From: Kangiella spongicola
GTDB taxonomy: Bacteria; Pseudomonadota; Gammaproteobacteria; Enterobacterales; Kangiellaceae
Assembly: GCF_003194565.2 (NCBI RefSeq)
Contig: NZ_QICH01000003.1
Span: forward strand, 481,950-545,949
DNA: 64,000 bases
Direction of reading: 5' to 3'
Part shown: positions 61,540 through 64,000 of the stretch, one piece after another
How positions within the stretch are numbered: position 1 is the first letter of the stretch
Layout of the letters: each line of letters starts with the position of its first letter
Notes under the pieces: model-generated
The model's database searches: none
Told to the model about the DNA's origin: nothing
Seen by the model: only the letters and a program-made list of their open reading frames with translations
Made by a program: the position numbers and the translations under genes

Positions 61540-62104
61540 TACTAACACCTGCTCTACTATTGGTTTTCTCTTGCTCTTTAACCAACTGCTTTAAACACTT
61601 TATAGCTCTGCTATATATCACGCGTGAGTTTTGTTCAGAAACACTTAACTTTTGTGATATTTCTTTATGGCTATAGCCTTCTACTGCATAGAGCCAAACA
61701 ACTATTCTTTCGCGCTCATCTAATATCTCAAGATAATGTTCTAAATCCCAGTGAGCACTATTAATAATGGAAAGGGATTCGCTAGCCGAATAATCAAACG
61801 ATTCATTGTTAGAAACTGTGTCAAATCGTTGATTTGCTCTAATAATATCTATCACAGAGTTATAACTCAGCCTCTTTATCCAGCCATTCAGCTTATTACT
61901 GTCCGATAAAGACGAAATACTATCCATCATCTTGAGCATGACCGTTTGCAAGACATCATTTGCTCTATGTTCATCTCTTAACATATGAAACGCCAAGTTA
62001 AAGATCGGTTGCTTATAGGCATGATAAATCTGAGTTAAAGCAAATTTATCACCCCTTTGCGCCCTTTTTATGATCTTTTTTGAACAGTTCTGATTAAAAG
62101 ACAA
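61532..62104 (-). CDS. ECF-type RNA polymerase sigma factor
   Basis: A 190-residue extracytoplasmic-function sigma factor. Sigma region 2 is FALTQIYHAYKQPIFNLAFHMLRDEHRANDVLQTVMLKM, and region 4 is LDERERIVVWLYAVEGYSHKEISQKLSVSEQNSRVIYSRAIKCL. The start is TTG (62102-62104) with GTGGA upstream. A likely self-controlled promoter lies at 62131-62162. Confidence 0.9.
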   Translation of the reverse strand: MSFNQNCSKKIIKRAQRGDKFALTQIYHAYKQPIFNLAFHMLRDEHRANDVLQTVMLKMMDSISSLSDSNKLNGWIKRLSYNSVIDIIRANQRFDTVSNNESFDYSASESLSIINSAHWDLEHYLEILDERERIVVWLYAVEGYSHKEISQKLSVSEQNSRVIYSRAIKCLKQLVKEQEKTNSRAGVSNE

Positions 62105-62130
62105 AGTAATTCCACTTAACCATTTTAAAT

Positions 62131-62162
62131 ATTAGACGGCATAGCTAGGCCAATTGTGTCAA
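62131..62162 (-). promoter_or_regulatory. Candidate ECF-type promoter of the sigma operon
   Basis: On the minus strand, TTGACACAA (62154-62162) and CGTCTAAT (62131-62138) are spaced like ECF -35 and -10 boxes; CGTC is a common ECF -10 core. It lies 27 bp upstream of the sigma TTG start. Assignment is by pattern only. Confidence 0.45.
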
Positions 62163-62173
62163 AAAATATAAAA

Positions 62174-62755
62174 TTAAACATATAAGCAATTCGTGAAAAA
62201 ATCACCAGAAGGTGCTTTAACCCACCGCAGTATTTGCCCTTGTCCAATGACACTTTGTGTTAATACACGGTCATTTTCATCCTTTATAAAGCATTTACGT
62301 TGACTTGAGGAAAGATTTTTTACGCTTATAAACTTCTTGGCAGAGTCGACTTTAACTAATATTTGGTAAGAATGCTCAGGATAATCCCTCCAAACCTCAA
62401 CCGATTTTGACCATTTCACGCATTTATAGTTAAGCGAGCCAGACATTGGACCAATGTGCTCTAACTCAGTAGTTTCTCTTGGCTTAGCAAATATAGTATT
62501 AGCTTCAGTGCCATTAATTCTATTAGCACAGCGGATGGTGTAAGTAGTGTAATTTTTAATTTGTCCCTGCCAATCGTTACATAAACCACCGGTTTTATAT
62601 GAAAAGCCATCATAAGAAGTTACATTAAAATTAGACTCCTTAACACATGCTCTCTGACCACCCATGCTTGCGTTCATCTCATCCATGCCCCTAATAAACA
62701 AATCGGAACAGCCAACAGTAAATATGCTAAAAATAGTAATTATAAAAAACTTCAC
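62174..62755 (-). CDS. Hypothetical lipoprotein
   Basis: A 193-residue protein with a short signal peptide and lipobox FTVGC. The mature part has several cysteines (ACVKES, LCNDW, IRCANR, KCVKW, KCFIKD) that may pair in two homologous-looking halves. Start is GTG (62753-62755), next to an in-frame TTG one codon earlier. No family recognised. It ends just before the ECF promoter region of the next gene, so it might be an upstream neighbour of that operon. Confidence 0.65.
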   Translation of the reverse strand: MKFFIITIFSIFTVGCSDLFIRGMDEMNASMGGQRACVKESNFNVTSYDGFSYKTGGLCNDWQGQIKNYTTYTIRCANRINGTEANTIFAKPRETTELEHIGPMSGSLNYKCVKWSKSVEVWRDYPEHSYQILVKVDSAKKFISVKNLSSSQRKCFIKDENDRVLTQSVIGQGQILRWVKAPSGDFFTNCLYV

Positions 62756-62828
62756 CAACCCATACCTTTCGCTAGCAATAAAAAATTATTAATACTGTCT
62801 AGACTATATACAAAAGTCTACAAAAGAA

Positions 62829-62860
62829 GCAGAAAAGCCTATGAAATCATAGGCTTATTA
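62829..62860 (-). terminator. Terminator after the membrane-protein gene at 62883
   Basis: AAGCCTATGA / TCATAGGCTT form a 10-bp stem with a two-base loop; on the minus strand TTTTCT follows. Confidence 0.7.
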
Positions 62861-62882
62861 AAGATATAACAGATAAAGTTTA

Positions 62883-63452
62883 TTAAACTGATACTGGCCA
62901 TAACCAACAAAATGTAGCGGCTGTTACAGCGGAGTAAATGGAAGCATCAATAAGGTACTTTAAAGTAACGGACCAAGGGTGACCAAACCAGATACTGTAA
63001 GGGATTGAAGCCCAGCCATAGCAAATAAAACCAGAAACAAAAAGTAGTTGAAAGATCTCTAAAGAAGAAGCAGCTGAGGTTAAGGAAATACTACCGATAT
63101 AACCTACAAACAAACTACCAACGATGAAATACAACAGCTGAAAAGATAAAAGCTTACCCATTGGAGGTAGACCATTTTCAAAAATAGTCACAATTGCAAC
63201 AGGACCCTTCTTAAATCTGGCCTGAACTGCTGGATCATTCATCTCGTTAAAGTCCGCACAATGAGGCAATGTATAAAGCCCCACCTTATCTCCGGACTTA
63301 GATAATGAATCCGATAAAGCATCTTCATCATTTAATCTCTTATAATCAGTATTATGATACTTAATTACCATGTGAATGATTGCGCTAGCTATCCAAGCAA
63401 ACAATCCACTTAACAATATAGCTAGCCAAAGCTCTAAGATAGATACACCCAT
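62883..63452 (-). CDS. Hypothetical membrane protein
   Basis: A 189-residue protein with an N-terminal membrane helix (LWLAILLSGLFAWIASAIIHMVI), a cytoplasmic or periplasmic loop (VGLYTLPHCADFNEMNDPA), and three helices in the second half (about 100-185). The loop contains a KKGPVA segment and a PHCADF motif. I do not recognise a named family. ATG start at 63452. Confidence 0.7.
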   Translation of the reverse strand: MGVSILELWLAILLSGLFAWIASAIIHMVIKYHNTDYKRLNDEDALSDSLSKSGDKVGLYTLPHCADFNEMNDPAVQARFKKGPVAIVTIFENGLPPMGKLLSFQLLYFIVGSLFVGYIGSISLTSAASSLEIFQLLFVSGFICYGWASIPYSIWFGHPWSVTLKYLIDASIYSAVTAATFCWLWPVSV

Positions 63453-63835
63453 AATTCCCCCAAAAAATAATTAAAAAATTAATATAGCACATATACTAGC
63501 TTCTTAGGGCTAAATAAAACTAGTCAATATGTTTGGATCGAAGGTTGAAAAAGGTTAAAACAAGTAAGAAAGAATGGAAGTTTTATCTGAAAAATAGTTA
63601 TATGGTTACCTTATATTAAGAGGATTGTGACTGAAATAGTGGGGAATTAGTAAACTCCAGCCATAAACAAACAACCTTAAGCTGGTTTTTTGTATAAGCG
63701 CACACGTGCCCTTCAGGGTATGCGAGGGTCTGCCCCATAAGGTAAGACCTACAAGGAAGGAGGAAGCGCTATAAATTGGTCGGAATAAATTCAGCGGTTG
63801 CCCAGGTAATAAGACATTAACTTTTCGAACATGTA
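63453..63835. other. Intergenic region between a membrane-protein gene and 5S rRNA
   Basis: No plausible gene. It contains GGGTCTGCCCC (63726-63736), also present in both repeat units ahead of tRNA-Arg, within a small dyad GGTCT/AGACC. It probably contains the promoter for the gene at 62883 and rRNA operon trailer sequence. Confidence 0.4.
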
Positions 63836-63868
63836 ATAAAAAAGCCCTAGCATTGCTGCTAGGGCTTT
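63836..63868 (-). terminator. Terminator of the rRNA operon
   Basis: On the minus strand, AAAGCCCTAGC / GCTAGGGCTTT with a six-base loop is followed by a T-run, 10 bp past the 5S end. Confidence 0.92.
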
Positions 63869-63877
63869 GTTGTTAAG

Positions 63878-63996
63878 CGCTTGGCGATGACCTACTCTCA
63901 CATGGGGAAGCCCCACACTACCATCGGCGATGAGTCGTTTCACTTCTGAGTTCGGCATGGGATCAGGTGGTTCCAACTCTCTATGGTCGCCAAGCA
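63878..63996 (-). rRNA. rrf: 5S ribosomal RNA
   Basis: The minus strand matches gammaproteobacterial 5S rRNA: TGCTTGGCGACC at the start, CCATGCCGAACTCAGAAGTG, then CGCCGATGGTAGTGTGGGG and GAGAGTAGG. The ends pair (GCTTGGCGA with TCGCCAAGC). About 119 bases. The rest of the operon should lie to the right, beyond the window. Confidence 0.97.
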
Positions 63997-64000
63997 AAAA

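Overview
The window is a continuous piece of a gammaproteobacterial chromosome with moderate to low GC. Gene content and order fit a marine, protein-degrading member such as Kangiella or a close relative. This rests on csrA-alaS-recX-recA, mutS-fdxA, the serS-crcB-rarA-lolA-ftsK-lrp-ald block, cmoA-cmoB, rluE-nudJ-mnmA-hflD, a monomeric isocitrate dehydrogenase, and several secreted peptidases and amidohydrolases. The genus is an inference from content; no 16S gene lies inside the window. There is no prophage, CRISPR array, transposase or integrase.

Layout. 1-4.8 kb: csrA, alaS, recX and recA on the minus strand. 5-8.6 kb: a VOC protein, a MarC-type membrane protein, a divergent MerR / glutaredoxin-MauE pair with a mer-type promoter, a membrane-anchored HIRAN protein between palindromic repeats, and pncC. 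8.9-14.7 kb: mutS, fdxA, then the arsenate operon arsR-GAPDH-arsJ. 14.7-19 kb: a lipoprotein amidohydrolase, an array of ~192-bp repeats abutting a broken lipoprotein gene, a DUF2884 protein and a small unknown gene. 19-26.9 kb: a large membrane-anchored unknown, methionine gamma-lyase with its Lrp-type regulator, a lipase-like hydrolase, an ACT protein, an S9 peptidase, a likely small RNA and a stand-alone chorismate mutase. 27-29.4 kb: cmoA, cmoB and an RluA-type pseudouridine synthase. 29.4-33 kb: tRNA-Arg(CCG) preceded by tandem copies of its own 5' region, then a Tyr/Phe-rich leader peptide and attenuator in front of pheA and a DAHP synthase gene. 33-45 kb: amidohydrolase, MscS-type channel, serS, crcB, rarA, lolA, ftsK, lrp and ald. 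45-53 kb: DUF2007 protein, unknown membrane protein, a LasA-type secreted endopeptidase, a cold-shock protein, a DsbA-like protein, DUF1801 protein, trxB, and a fatty-acid desaturase divergent from fabR with two FabR-type operators. 53-59.7 kb: ltaE, monomeric icd, and rluE-nudJ-mnmA-hflD. 59.7-63.5 kb: an ECF sigma / membrane protein / double-PDZ operon and two unknown envelope genes. The window ends in a 5S rRNA gene on the minus strand, so an rRNA operon lies just beyond the right edge.

Most genes are ordinary housekeeping genes. The observations most worth a second look are the tRNA-Arg 5' tandem repeats, the Tyr/Phe attenuator, the C-rich-loop small RNA candidate, the MerR-controlled glutaredoxin-MauE fusion, the ECF/PDZ envelope-stress operon, the membrane-tethered HIRAN protein and the repeat-damaged lipoprotein gene.
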